Of a stretch of DNA of 64,000 bases, positions 55,460 to 64,000 are shown one piece after another. Source of the DNA: Tractidigestivibacter sp050946515 (GTDB lineage Bacteria; Actinomycetota; Coriobacteriia; Coriobacteriales; Atopobiaceae); contig NZ_JBMNUX010000012.1 in NCBI RefSeq assembly GCF_050946515.1, positions 1 through 64,000 on the forward strand, read 5' to 3'. The notes beneath the pieces were generated by a model, which did no database searches, was not told where the DNA came from, and was given only the letters and a program-made list of their open reading frames with translations. The position numbers were made by a program, and so were the translations under genes. Within the stretch, counting starts at the first letter, position 1. Every line of letters begins with the position of its first letter.

Positions 55460-55958
55460 CAGAGCCACCCCTCAAAGCCATGCAAGCTCGCACGCAAATA
55501 GAGCTGTACCGCAACGAGACAGCGAAGTCAGGGCTTTCTTGAAGCCACGGCGCAAAAAAGCGCATCCACAAGACGATTGTAGGCGCGCTGCAAAGGTACC
55601 GTGTCGGCGAGTTAGCGGCCGTAGGCCGCCAAGAGGGCACCACCCTGCGCTGAACTCGCCTTAGTGCAGACTTTGCCGATCTCCGTGCACCGAACTCGCC
55701 TTAGTGCAGACGGTCAACACGACAGCATGAGACATGACAGGCAAAGCAAAATCTGGGACCCCCATCTACCAGGCATTCTATATAGTTTGAAGTTTGATGG
55801 TACGAGAGGGTTCTCGCAAAGGGCCTGCACTAAGGCGAGTTCGGCGCAAGAAGGGGGCAGTCTGTCGCATTAGGGGCGGTTCAGCGCAAAGGATGCCAAA
55901 GAAGGCGGACCGGGGAACCCGGTCCGCCTTCTTTTTAAGGTCGTTACGCGCCAGGGCG
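55460..55958. repeat. 500-bp intergenic region with four copies of a palindrome-ended 23-bp repeat
   Basis: No convincing gene is present. A 23-bp element with TGCAC/GTGCA ends and core GAACTCGCCTTA occurs at 55646-55668 and 55686-55708 (direct, starts exactly 40 bp apart). It is inverted at 55826-55848 and in degenerate inverted form at 55866-55888. The ends differ by changes that mostly keep pairing possible (TGCAC to TGCGC, GTGCA to GCGCA). The region also has a GC hairpin near 55612-55632 and ends in the terminator at 55901. Confidence 0.75.
55901..55938. terminator. bidirectional terminator after the MFS gene
   Basis: A 14-bp perfect stem beginning GAAGGCGGACCGGG with a 4-nt loop spans 55901-55932 and is followed by TTTTT on the plus strand. 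The minus strand has TTTGG after the stem. It lies 22 bp beyond the stop of the minus-strand MFS gene. Confidence 0.8.
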
Positions 55959-57242
55959 CTAACGAGGGGTGTAGCCCATCGACTCGATTTGCTTCTGGCT
56001 CACCTTGCTAGAAAGTCCATACAGCACGGAGACAACAATCATTAGGAACGCGAAAACGATCCATGCGTTGTTATAGGTGCCCGTCACATCGAAGATCAAC
56101 GCTGCCACGGTGGGACCGACGATCTGGCCCACGTTTCCCGCAATGTTCATCCATCCGCTAAGGACGCCGTACTCTTTGTCGCCAAAGTTGCGCGCCGTAA
56201 TCAGGAACGGAACGGTGGACGGGAGCGCTCCGCCAATCATGTAGAGCGGCATCATGATGTAGGCAAACATCATGTTCTGCGAGGACAGCGTCATGCAGAC
56301 GAAGACCGCAGCGTAGAACAGCGGCACAATAACGGCCATGCGACGAATGCTGATAACGTCGGAAATGACGCCAACCAAGAACTTGCCGATGATGAGCGTG
56401 CCGAGCACCGTTGAATACAGCGCAGCCGCTTGGTCGGACGAGCCGGTGATCTCGGTATAGTGTGCTACAAACTGCGCGCTAAACGCGGCGGCGCCAATCA
56501 TCGTAATCATGCCAGCCAGCCACTGCAGCCACCATCGGGCGGTATGAAGCGCCTGAGATGCCGTAATGCCAGCCTTTTCGCCAACCTCCTGGCCGCTCAC
56601 CTCTCCGGGCTCGGGGTCTCCGATACGGTGATCGAAACCCTTCTCGGACGGCGTGGCAACAACAAGAAGCAGCGCAATGGGAATCATGATTGCGTTGATG
56701 CCCGCCATCACCAGGTACCCGTAGCGCCATCCACCGGACACAATGGCGGAGTTCACCACTCGCACCCAGACAAGTGCGCCCGCGCCGGAGCCCAGCATTG
56801 CAAGAGAGAGCGCGGTGCCCTTGACCTTGGGGCCAAACCAGTTGCCCATGAGGATGGTTGCAGGAAGGTTGGTTGCGCCGCACCAGCCAAAGCCCTGGAT
56901 GGCAGCGAGCAGGTACAGCTGCCAAAGAGAGGTTGCCCGGCTCATCAGCAGATAGCAGATGCTGGTGATGGCCACGCACGCGCTCAGCACGTATTTGAAC
57001 TTGTACTTCTTGTACAGCTTGCCGATGAACAGCGACCCGATCATCATCGTGACGGTCATGATCGTGTTGGTCTGGATATAGGCCGTCTTGCTTACGCCGA
57101 GGTCGTCGCAGATAGGCGTGTAGAACAGCGACTGGCAGTTCACCTTGATGACATAGCAGATGAACATCGACATGAAGCCGCAAATCATCATGATCCAGCC
57201 GTAGTAGAAGCGGCCGTCAATCTTTAGGGAAACCTTTTTCAT
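55959..57242 (-). CDS. MFS transporter, oxalate/formate-antiporter-like
   Basis: 427 residues with about twelve hydrophobic spans. GRFYYGWIMMICGFMSMFICYVI at the N-terminus, IGKLYKKYKFKYVLS in the cytoplasmic loop 2-3 and GWCGATNLPATILMGNWFGPKVKGTALSLAM fit the OFA branch. A long cytoplasmic loop, EPGEVSGQEVGEKAG, separates the halves. It imports or exchanges a carboxylate in known homologues. It is downstream of the SDR gene, 45 bp apart on the same strand, so the two may handle one substrate. Confidence 0.85.
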   Translation of the reverse strand: MKKVSLKIDGRFYYGWIMMICGFMSMFICYVIKVNCQSLFYTPICDDLGVSKTAYIQTNTIMTVTMMIGSLFIGKLYKKYKFKYVLSACVAITSICYLLMSRATSLWQLYLLAAIQGFGWCGATNLPATILMGNWFGPKVKGTALSLAMLGSGAGALVWVRVVNSAIVSGGWRYGYLVMAGINAIMIPIALLLVVATPSEKGFDHRIGDPEPGEVSGQEVGEKAGITASQALHTARWWLQWLAGMITMIGAAAFSAQFVAHYTEITGSSDQAAALYSTVLGTLIIGKFLVGVISDVISIRRMAVIVPLFYAAVFVCMTLSSQNMMFAYIMMPLYMIGGALPSTVPFLITARNFGDKEYGVLSGWMNIAGNVGQIVGPTVAALIFDVTGTYNNAWIVFAFLMIVVSVLYGLSSKVSQKQIESMGYTPR

Positions 57243-57287
57243 TCCTCACCTCGAAACGCACAGTCCTTCAGTTTCTTAGGGGAGGAG

Positions 57288-58052
57288 CTAGACGATGGTC
57301 CAGCCGCCGTCGACAAGCAGGAGCTGACCGGTGACATAGCTGGAGGCGTCAGAAGCAAGGAAGAGCATAGCGCCGTTGAGCTCGCCGGGCTTGCCGCGAC
57401 GGCCCATGGGGCAGCCGCGCTTGATGCCCTCGTCGTAGGCAGCATTGGTGACCTTCGCGGCCATCTCGCTCTCGAAGTAGCCGGGTCCAAGCACGTTCAC
57501 AGTGACGCCGCTCTTTGCCCACTCGGCGGCCAGTGCCTTCGACATCATGAGCACGGCTCCCTTGGCGGTGGAGTAGCCGGAGCGTGGCACGCCGTTCATG
57601 GTGACCATGCAGTGGAACGAGCCGATGTTCACGATCTTGCCGTAGCCACGCTCGACCATGTGGCGACCGACCTCGCGGCAGAAGTAGAACACGCCATCGA
57701 CGTTGGTCTTCATAGTGCGCTCCCAGGTCTCGTCGTCGCACTCGAGAGCAGGCGTCGAGAAGCCCGCGGCAGCATTGTTGATCAGGATGTCGATGGAACC
57801 GAACTCGGCGATGGTCTTGTCGACTGCGGCCTTTATCTGGGAGCTGTCTGTCACGTCGCAGGGGCACACGACGCACTTGACGCCGTACGCCTCGATCTGC
57901 TTCTTGACCTCCTCAAGGCGCTCGACGCGGCGCGCGGCGATGGCCACGTTGGCACCCTGCTCGGCCAGGCAGAGGGCGAACTGCCTGCCCAAGCCCGACG
58001 AGGCGCCGGTTACGATTGCGTTCTTCCCCTTAACGTCGAAGTAATTCTTCAT
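57288..58052 (-). CDS. short-chain dehydrogenase/reductase
   Basis: 254 residues. The cofactor motif TGASSGLGRQ is near residues 15-24, with NNAAAG, catalytic Ser in NIGSFHCMV and SGYSTAKG (Tyr/Lys). RR after beta-2 (AARRVERLEE) suggests NADP(H). The sequence is of the FabG/gluconate-5-dehydrogenase type but lies far from the fab operon. It is probably cotranscribed with the MFS transporter, which points to catabolic or bile/steroid-type substrates rather than fatty acid synthesis. That is inference only. Confidence 0.85.
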   Translation of the reverse strand: MKNYFDVKGKNAIVTGASSGLGRQFALCLAEQGANVAIAARRVERLEEVKKQIEAYGVKCVVCPCDVTDSSQIKAAVDKTIAEFGSIDILINNAAAGFSTPALECDDETWERTMKTNVDGVFYFCREVGRHMVERGYGKIVNIGSFHCMVTMNGVPRSGYSTAKGAVLMMSKALAAEWAKSGVTVNVLGPGYFESEMAAKVTNAAYDEGIKRGCPMGRRGKPGELNGAMLFLASDASSYVTGQLLLVDGGWTIV

Positions 58053-58267
58053 GCGTCAACAGGCGTGCTGTTGGTTTGCACGCCCCCTCCTCGGTGATGA
58101 ATGGTAGTGCATGCCTCGCCGTATTGGAGCGAAATGTAAAAGTATATTTTTGAATAAGATTATGCAGAATCTGGCGATGTCAGATGGACACGTTCGCTCT
58201 TGGCATCCAATAGCAAGCCTTCTCCCGCTTCAAAGGCGTTACGCATAAAAACCAGGTTGAGACAACA

Positions 58268-58306
58268 GGATGCGGGTCCCCTTGCGATCAAAAAGAGGGG
58301 GCCCGC
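58268..58306 (-). terminator. hairpin after the FtsK-like ATPase gene
   Basis: TGCGGG-x-CCCC and GGGG-x-CCCGCA arms (about 58268-58280 and 58293-58305) pair around an A-rich loop, 28 bp past the ATPase stop on the minus strand. No good T-run follows, so termination is plausible but weaker than at the other sites. Confidence 0.45.
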
Positions 58307-58333
58307 ATCAGAAGTCACGGCGTGCCAAGGCAC

Positions 58334-61300
58334 CTACAGCCTGAAGAGCACCGGCTCGCCAGGCTTGGTGGAGAAGTCCTCAAAGAAGAGCCCGTTTCCG
58401 CTGAACTGCGCGATGTCCAAGTTGACCACGCGGCGCACCCATCGCATGAGGGACGCGCCCGCAGGCACCTGAAGCACAGAGCTGCTGCCCGTAAGGATGG
58501 CGAGGCAGCCTGCCGCGCCTGCACCCCTTAGGATGGCGACGACCTGCTTCAGAATCTCGTCGTCACTCTGGACGGCGTCAAGCGCGCCCTTCAAGACGAG
58601 AACCTCAAACTCAGGCATCTCTTCGCCGTCGTCCAGCCGGTCACGGAGGTCCCAGTAGTCGTATGCCTCTGAAGAGGCAAAGGCCTCCTGCCGCTCGACA
58701 AGCCCAGAATATGCCGCAGCAAGTGCATCCGAGGTGGCGTCGACCTCAACAACCTGCGGCTTCGCCCCAAGCTCCTGCTCAATCTTCTCCTCAAGCGAAG
58801 AGCAGAGGGAGCCACGCGCTTCAGAGGTGCCGCCACAGGCCGCAACCGCGGCAAGGTCTCGAGGGCCAACGGAAAGCCGAGCGGCGCCAGCCCCACCCTG
58901 AAGCTCGCCGAGCTCGACGACAAACCCTGCGGCAGGGGGGACCTGAGCGGGAGCAACCACAGGCGCTGGGGCCGCTGTCGGCTGGGCCGGCACGAAGTTC
59001 GCCTGCGCCTGTGGCGCAAGCTCCGTCGCTGCAGCAGCCGCCACGTTCTCGGGAGAGAACTCGTCTTCAAGCTCGTTGTCCACTTCATAGCTCTTGGTCG
59101 AGAAGAGCCCTGCAGGGTCGTTGAAGAGGTCTGAGTCAAAGATTGAATGATGCTCGCGCTCAATTGGGGCACCCGCATCGGCAATCGCAGCTTCATCTTT
59201 CTTGGCTTCCGGCACCGCTCGCCCTGAGGCAACGGCAGCAACACGCACTCTGTTGAATCGCGGAGCGTCTTGCGCATCAGCGGCCGTGGGGACCTCGGTC
59301 CTCTTGCGCCATGAGAGGAGCTCTTCTTCGGAAAGGGGGAGGTAGGGCTTAATCTGGCACGAAACGGAGAGGTCCGCCGCATTTCTGCCCTTGAAGTAGA
59401 CGACGTTTGCGTTCATGGAGTCGGTGGGGACCTCGGAGCCCAGGACGCGACGACCGTCGAACGCCGAAAGCCCCCTCACGACGCGCTGGGTGAGGTCTCC
59501 GGCCATGTTTCGCTCGTCCAAGAAGCTGTAGAACTCCGCCGACGCTGACTGAGCCGTTATGACCACGAAGACGCGGCACTGCGAGCCTTCGTGAACCAAT
59601 TCGGCAAGCTGCTTGCTTGCGCCCGGAGCCCCTTCGGAAAGCTCGCCTTCCCATTCAAGCGCATAGGGGTCCTCAGGAAGCTTGTCCAAGACAAGAGCCT
59701 CGGGCTCGCCGGACTCGCCAGGTTCTCCAGCCAAAGAGTCAGCCTCTCCACCAACTTCGCCAACATCCTGCGCGCTATCGTCACCAGAGGGCGCGAGAAG
59801 GTCGTCCAGCTTGTCCGCCACATCGCCGAAGAAGTCGAACGTGTGGGGGTCACCCTTGTAACCGCCTTCATCGTTTGCGCTCGCATCTTCTGCGCCTGCG
59901 CCGCCTACGCCAGCATCCGGCTTCTCACGAGAAACACGCGCCCCGGGCTTTGTGACCTTCCCGCCAACCAAGCGCTCGAAGAACCCTCGCTTCGCGGCAC
60001 GCCTGAAAACGATGATGATGTCGCCAAGCGATGCTATGCCGCCCTCGTCCATCACCGCAAGCCTTCGCTGATACTCATCAAAGACGCAATGGATTCCAGC
60101 GAGCGCCTCAGCCTCGTTTCTCGTAACGCGCACGCGCCCGCACGAGACGCCCTCAAGCGTCGAGAGCGCCTGTGCGTCACTGTCGGTCTCGTTTCCCGTA
60201 AATGCAGGAAGGTCGACGTAGAGCATGTTGGCCTTCCTGTTGAAGAGCACGGCGTCCGCCAGAAGCTCGGTCAGGGCAAAGTCGCTCTCGCGCCTATCCA
60301 CCATGGCGAGCATGTTGCTGTCCATGCCCGAGTCAAACTTGATTGCGATGTCGTCAGCCATTCGGATGGGCTCGCCGAGCGGAACGACCACCTGCCCGAT
60401 TGCGTCAAGCCGCTGCTTATGGGCGGAACTCAGGACGGCATCTGCGACATCGGAAAGCTTGCAAGGCTCGGAGACGTTGAAGACCCTGTTCTTGTCTGAC
60501 GTGTACTCAAAGCCCCTCTGCTTGCTTTCCTTCGAAATCTTCTCGAGCACCCGGTCTCGGTCGCCGTTCTCGGGATTGCAGAACGAGACGCGGAACCTAA
60601 ACGGAGCCATGGAGCTGTGCACGTCGTTGGTCATGACGGCGACGCCCTTGGCAGAGTCGGTGCCGAACGCCTTCAGCGCATCGTACTTCTTCGAGACGCC
60701 AAAGAGCTGCGCCTGGTTGTCCTCGCTGTTCTTAAGGCCGATGCGGACGGCCATCTGGCTGATTGCGTCGGCAACGCCCGGCGAGCTGATGAAGTTCTGA
60801 GAGGAGAGGACCAGATGTATTCCGTACGACCTGCCCTGCTTCGCGAGCATTCCCAGGTACCTGTTGCAGTTCTTGGCAACCTCGTCGTTCGCGGACATCT
60901 TGAAGAGCACTTCGGCCTCGTCGATGACCACTAGGATGCGCGGCATCTTGCGCCTAGTCTCACGGCGATAGGCGCTCAGCGCGTTGACCTTGGAATCGGC
61001 CAGCTGGTTGAAGAGCAGGGAGCGCCGATCCATCTCGTCGCACAGCTCCTTGAGCACGCTCTCGCCAAACTCGGGGAGGGCGCTCACGGCGACGAGGCGC
61101 ATGTGCGGCAGCGGGTATGCAGGGTTAGCGTAGACCGGACCGAACTCGTTGCCCTGCTTGAAGTCGAGCAGGTAAAGCTGCAGCTCGTCGGGGGAGTAGT
61201 GGCTGATGGCGCTCAAGATCATGGTATGCAGCAAGGTTGACTTGCCCGAGCCCGTGTTGCCGCAGATGATGCCATGCGGGACGTCCTTGTTCAGGTGTAT

Positions 61301-63586
61301 CTCTATTTGCTGGCCGTTCTCCCCAATGCCAATGGGAATGTCCAGGCCATCCAACGAGCTTCGGTCAAAGAGCGTATCGCCCGCAATCGCCGAGAAGTCC
61401 AGGCCCTTTGCGGCCCTGCGCTTGGCCTCGTCGCGATATGCGCTCAGGTACGCATTTGCGTCGGCATCGCTTTGGGGGAGCGCCGGCGTCTCGAGCGGCA
61501 GGACAGAGAGACCCGACGGGCTCAGGCTCACGCCATTCTCGTCCACAAGGAACGTGGCCGCGGAAAGCTCGTCCAGCTGGGTGGCATGGTCGAAGGCATA
61601 GTGCTCCTCGGCACTCATGACCACATAGACGCCGCCCTGGTAGCCGCGGCTCATGAGGTTGCAGAAGTTTGCATAAAGCGGGTCGCCCGGGCGCAGCAGG
61701 TCCTCGGCGCCATTGACCACCACGAGCGTAAGCGGCATCGCGTTCTCTGGATGCTCGAGGTTGTAGTCGACCAGGCAGCCCTCGGCGCGCGTGCGGTCGC
61801 GAATCACATCGTCCACCTGGTCACGGACCTCAGAGACCATGGTGTCAAAGTCGCGAGGCTTAGTCACGTTGTCAGTGGCGCTTCCGCTGTTGAAAAGCGT
61901 CTGGGTCTTGCCGTTGAGAAGAAGCATGCCCGCGCAGCTGCCGCCCTGGCGAACGTCGACGACCTTAACGTGCAGAAGCGTCGGGGGAATCTGCCGGATG
62001 AACTGCCAGGTGAGCTCTTGGACAAAGGAGAGGGCGCTTTCTTGGCTGCCCTGCTTGTAGGTCACGAGGAAGTTTTGCGGACGGCGAAGGTCAGCCTCGA
62101 GCGGAATGCCAATGCGGTCCTGATGCTTTCCGTCTTTCCGGTTGAACGCGAGCTTCAACGTGTCAAAGCTCGGCTGAGACTCAAAGTCGTACAGGGGCAA
62201 GAACGCGTCAGCAAGGCAGACCTTGCCGGAAAACTCATTGGCTGGGAGAAAGTCACCGGTGCGCGCGAGGCTTACCGCGCCATCCACGCAGCTGCGGAAG
62301 CGTGCGACGGCCTCGGGGCTGTCAGGGTCGCCCTCTGGCTCTTGGGACACGAAGTCGATGATTGCCTGCGGGAGAACGCGCCCCTTGCCGCCGGAAAGCT
62401 CAAGGCGGCTCTGGCATCGAGACATCGCTGCCAAAAGCGTCCCCTGCGAAGCGAACATGCACTCATACGAAAGCGAAGCGCGGTCCCAAGACGGGGTGGG
62501 ACCGGCCGATATTTCCCAGCAGCTCGCAACGGCACCGTTGAGAACGTCGGTCTTGCCGACAATGGGCGCCAAGAGAAGGCAGTCCTTCTGCTTCGAACGA
62601 GAGGAGAGCTCCTTAATCGCGGCCCTGGTCTTTGCTGACCCGCCGGCATCCAGCCCAAACGCCACAACAATGGCACGGCCCTTGCCCGAGTTCAGGTAGC
62701 CTTTGGTCTGCGTCAGCGCGGCGCGAGCTCCCTCATCGCCTTGCTTGCCCCAGATGAACATGGTTGGAGCCGCCTGCCTCAACTGCGAAAGAGAGTTCAG
62801 AATGGCTGTCGACGCGCCGTCCTTGGGCGCTTCGGGCTGCACGACGCATATGCGCAGCCCCTTCGAGCCCAGACGAGCAACGGCGGAAACAACCGTGGCG
62901 GTCACAATGTCCACGCCTTTTTTTGGAAGGCCGCCAGAGACGTTGATGGCAAAGGCGCCATCCTGGAAGAAAATCCCAACGGGGAGCTTGAGCTGCTTCT
63001 CCTTTGCGCTGAAGACCTCAGGGCAGAGTTCAGTCGCCTTCTGGAATACAGGTCCCCACGACTTATAGCTGATCGTTGCCACAAGAAGGCATGCCAGGCC
63101 ATCGACGTCATCGACTTGGCTGCAATGCGCCTCCGTCGAGAAGGCCGCCAAGGACTCCTTGAGCTTTTCCATGAGGGCTTGAGAAAAGGTCCCCCTCGTC
63201 TTGGTCTCGACCGCCCTGAGAATCTGCCCTTGCTTCTTTTTCTCCCGCTTTTCAAGATTGCTCAGGACAACGTTTCTGTTGGCGGTGTTTTGGGACTTTG
63301 CGTGCGCGCGCGCCTTCACGAAGTAATCGCTGCTCTGCACATAAGATTGCCGGAGCTCGCCGAGCCTGCGCACATAGTCCATAACGACGTCATGGTATTC
63401 GGTCCAAGTGAGGACCTTCCTTGTCGGGATGCTCCCGCTTGAAGCGGCATCTTTGTTAGTCGGCTGGGAATCTTGCTTGGTTCCTTCATCCGTCGTCGGA
63501 GCCACCGGCTTTTTGATGCCGTACTTCTTCAGAAGGCTGTCAACGTCCACGTCATTAGGCTTCTGCCGTGAGCCACCCTTGCCCAT
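58334..63586 (-). CDS. giant FtsK/SpoIIIE-type ATPase of a type VII secretion-like locus
   Basis: 1750 residues. The N-terminal region is charged and helical, with no obvious membrane segment or FHA domain. A first ATPase-like domain, about residues 490-690, lacks a Walker A (VTYKQGSQESAL in its place). The second, about 745-1040, is intact: Walker A CGNTGSGKST at 775-784, LLDFKQGNEFGPV, Walker B ILVVIDE at 884-890. A third degenerate domain follows, about 1100-1200. Then come an acidic Gly/Glu linker, further alpha/beta modules and a Pro/Ala-rich linker near 1575-1610. The three-domain order recalls EssC/EccC. The upstream 90-residue protein is WXG100-like, supporting a secretion role. The missing membrane part is unusual. 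Confidence 0.8.
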   Translation of the reverse strand: MGKGGSRQKPNDVDVDSLLKKYGIKKPVAPTTDEGTKQDSQPTNKDAASSGSIPTRKVLTWTEYHDVVMDYVRRLGELRQSYVQSSDYFVKARAHAKSQNTANRNVVLSNLEKREKKKQGQILRAVETKTRGTFSQALMEKLKESLAAFSTEAHCSQVDDVDGLACLLVATISYKSWGPVFQKATELCPEVFSAKEKQLKLPVGIFFQDGAFAINVSGGLPKKGVDIVTATVVSAVARLGSKGLRICVVQPEAPKDGASTAILNSLSQLRQAAPTMFIWGKQGDEGARAALTQTKGYLNSGKGRAIVVAFGLDAGGSAKTRAAIKELSSRSKQKDCLLLAPIVGKTDVLNGAVASCWEISAGPTPSWDRASLSYECMFASQGTLLAAMSRCQSRLELSGGKGRVLPQAIIDFVSQEPEGDPDSPEAVARFRSCVDGAVSLARTGDFLPANEFSGKVCLADAFLPLYDFESQPSFDTLKLAFNRKDGKHQDRIGIPLEADLRRPQNFLVTYKQGSQESALSFVQELTWQFIRQIPPTLLHVKVVDVRQGGSCAGMLLLNGKTQTLFNSGSATDNVTKPRDFDTMVSEVRDQVDDVIRDRTRAEGCLVDYNLEHPENAMPLTLVVVNGAEDLLRPGDPLYANFCNLMSRGYQGGVYVVMSAEEHYAFDHATQLDELSAATFLVDENGVSLSPSGLSVLPLETPALPQSDADANAYLSAYRDEAKRRAAKGLDFSAIAGDTLFDRSSLDGLDIPIGIGENGQQIEIHLNKDVPHGIICGNTGSGKSTLLHTMILSAISHYSPDELQLYLLDFKQGNEFGPVYANPAYPLPHMRLVAVSALPEFGESVLKELCDEMDRRSLLFNQLADSKVNALSAYRRETRRKMPRILVVIDEAEVLFKMSANDEVAKNCNRYLGMLAKQGRSYGIHLVLSSQNFISSPGVADAISQMAVRIGLKNSEDNQAQLFGVSKKYDALKAFGTDSAKGVAVMTNDVHSSMAPFRFRVSFCNPENGDRDRVLEKISKESKQRGFEYTSDKNRVFNVSEPCKLSDVADAVLSSAHKQRLDAIGQVVVPLGEPIRMADDIAIKFDSGMDSNMLAMVDRRESDFALTELLADAVLFNRKANMLYVDLPAFTGNETDSDAQALSTLEGVSCGRVRVTRNEAEALAGIHCVFDEYQRRLAVMDEGGIASLGDIIIVFRRAAKRGFFERLVGGKVTKPGARVSREKPDAGVGGAGAEDASANDEGGYKGDPHTFDFFGDVADKLDDLLAPSGDDSAQDVGEVGGEADSLAGEPGESGEPEALVLDKLPEDPYALEWEGELSEGAPGASKQLAELVHEGSQCRVFVVITAQSASAEFYSFLDERNMAGDLTQRVVRGLSAFDGRRVLGSEVPTDSMNANVVYFKGRNAADLSVSCQIKPYLPLSEEELLSWRKRTEVPTAADAQDAPRFNRVRVAAVASGRAVPEAKKDEAAIADAGAPIEREHHSIFDSDLFNDPAGLFSTKSYEVDNELEDEFSPENVAAAAATELAPQAQANFVPAQPTAAPAPVVAPAQVPPAAGFVVELGELQGGAGAARLSVGPRDLAAVAACGGTSEARGSLCSSLEEKIEQELGAKPQVVEVDATSDALAAAYSGLVERQEAFASSEAYDYWDLRDRLDDGEEMPEFEVLVLKGALDAVQSDDEILKQVVAILRGAGAAGCLAILTGSSSVLQVPAGASLMRWVRRVVNLDIAQFSGNGLFFEDFSTKPGEPVLFRL

Positions 63587-63617
63587 GAGTCAAATCATCT
63601 CCGAACTAGAACGGAAG

Positions 63618-63890
63618 CTAGAAACGAGTGTTCAGGTAGTCGTCGAGCGCGTCGGCGAGCCTGTCGAGCTGCGGCGCGGAATAGGTCAGCGTGTCGAGCG
63701 GCTGCTTCACAAGGTCGTCGATGCGATGCATGATCTCGCGATACTCGTCGCCCTTCTCGTCGCTCCAGTCGGCAGATGACTTGATGGTGCGCTCGATGAG
63801 GCTTGAGGTGTCTTCGATCTCGTTGATGGTGTTACGGACCGTCTTCGCGCAATTTCGAATTGTTGCGGGATTGGAGTTGATATCGAACAT
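63618..63890 (-). CDS. WXG100-like small helical protein
   Basis: 90 residues, two predicted helices with a central turn ADWSDEKGDEY, where Trp42-Ser-Asp44 replaces the Trp-x-Gly of ESAT-6-type proteins. Size and helical-hairpin pattern match substrates of type VII secretion. The C-terminal YxxxD/E-like secretion signal is not obvious; ALDDYLNTRF is the end. A good GGAGAGAACC ribosome binding site precedes the ATG. It lies 31 bp upstream of the FtsK-like ATPase gene. Confidence 0.75.
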   Translation of the reverse strand: MFDINSNPATIRNCAKTVRNTINEIEDTSSLIERTIKSSADWSDEKGDEYREIMHRIDDLVKQPLDTLTYSAPQLDRLADALDDYLNTRF

Positions 63891-63899
63891 GGTTCTCTC

Positions 63900-64000
63900 C
63901 TAAAGCCTCGTCGACTGGTAAGCGTCAATGCTTGCGAGCAGGCGACGGAGGGTTTGCTCGCAGTTCTTCAGGTCGGCGAGGGGCTGGTTGAGCGCTCCCG
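63900..64000 (-). CDS. C-terminal end of another small protein, partial
   Basis: The minus strand is open from the window edge to a TAG at 63902-63900. The visible 32 residues are helical and polar (LADLKNCEQTLRRLLASI is part of it). It ends 9 bp before the WXG100-like start, so it belongs to the same operon and may be another WXG100-like or chaperone protein. Its beginning is outside the window. Confidence 0.6.
   Translation of the reverse strand, partial: GALNQPLADLKNCEQTLRRLLASIDAYQSTRL

Noticed and set aside
55434..55873. Short open frames (69 codons) in the repeat-rich gap
   Set aside because: They overlap repeats and a palindromic cluster, lack ribosome binding sites and show no protein-like pattern.
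59591..62638. Plus-strand open frames of 302 and 454 codons inside the FtsK-like ATPase gene
   Set aside because: Both are antisense to the intact ATPase domain and lack ribosome binding sites and motifs.

Overview
The window is GC-rich, densely packed bacterial DNA with short gaps, many ATGA/GTGA stop-start overlaps and frequent GTG/TTG starts. The gene set fits an anaerobic, gut- or oral-type actinobacterium of the class Coriobacteriia (Olsenella/Atopobium/Collinsella-like). Supporting features are a complete type II fatty acid operon with fabK and a fused accDA, a scpAB/rluB/cmk/der cluster, GlpAB-like dehydrogenase subunits with a DUF1667 partner, and a fatty-acid isomerase homologue. The genus is an inference from gene content and base composition; no rRNA is present.

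Layout. 1-1.7 kb: an AT-richer SNF2 helicase, probably acquired, next to two minus-strand tRNA genes (CAT anticodon and Ala-GGC). 2.2-3.3 kb: a small membrane protein, tRNA-Val(CAC) with a terminator, and a VOC protein. 3.4-16.4 kb: a long run of plus-strand housekeeping genes (ABC-F, a small membrane protein, M50 protease, scpA, scpB, rluB-type pseudouridine synthase, phosphatase, cmk, plsC, ispH, DUF512 protein, der, plsY, gpsA). 16.4-23 kb: rpe, cysteine desulfurase, a zinc-ribbon-family protein, coaBC, nfo, second ABC-F. 23-26.7 kb: a heterodimeric ABC exporter with one degenerate ATP site. 26.8-29.9 kb: GlpA-like/GlpB-like/DUF1667 redox operon behind a palindrome. 29.9-32.9 kb: MGMT-like protein, cysteine hydrolase, thioesterase, esterase and birA. 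33-43.2 kb: fabH-acpP-fabK-fabD-fabG-fabF-accB-fabZ-accC-accDA-degV, a complete malonyl-CoA and elongation module.

43.2-46.2 kb holds an amidohydrolase and a HaeIII-type restriction-modification pair. folP follows, divergent from the methyltransferase and preceded by a leader with two short hairpins. 47.6-47.9 kb carries three successive hairpin repeats sharing one terminal motif. 48-53.4 kb is a minus-strand operon: a homologue of the Propionibacterium/Cutibacterium polyunsaturated fatty acid isomerase, hypB, a 980-residue Fe-S flavoprotein and hypA. It has nickel chaperones but no hydrogenase in view. 53.5-58 kb has a deaminase-fold protein lacking the catalytic Glu, a ROK kinase, a DUF1810 protein, a second palindromic repeat cluster, an MFS transporter and an SDR.

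58.3-64 kb, all on the minus strand and running off the end, is a 1750-residue FtsK/SpoIIIE-type ATPase behind a WXG100-like 90-residue protein and the tail of another small protein. It resembles a type VII secretion-like system with an unusual ATPase. The best candidates for under-described biology are this ATPase/WXG locus, the isomerase-HypB-flavoprotein-HypA operon and the two intergenic repeat families.
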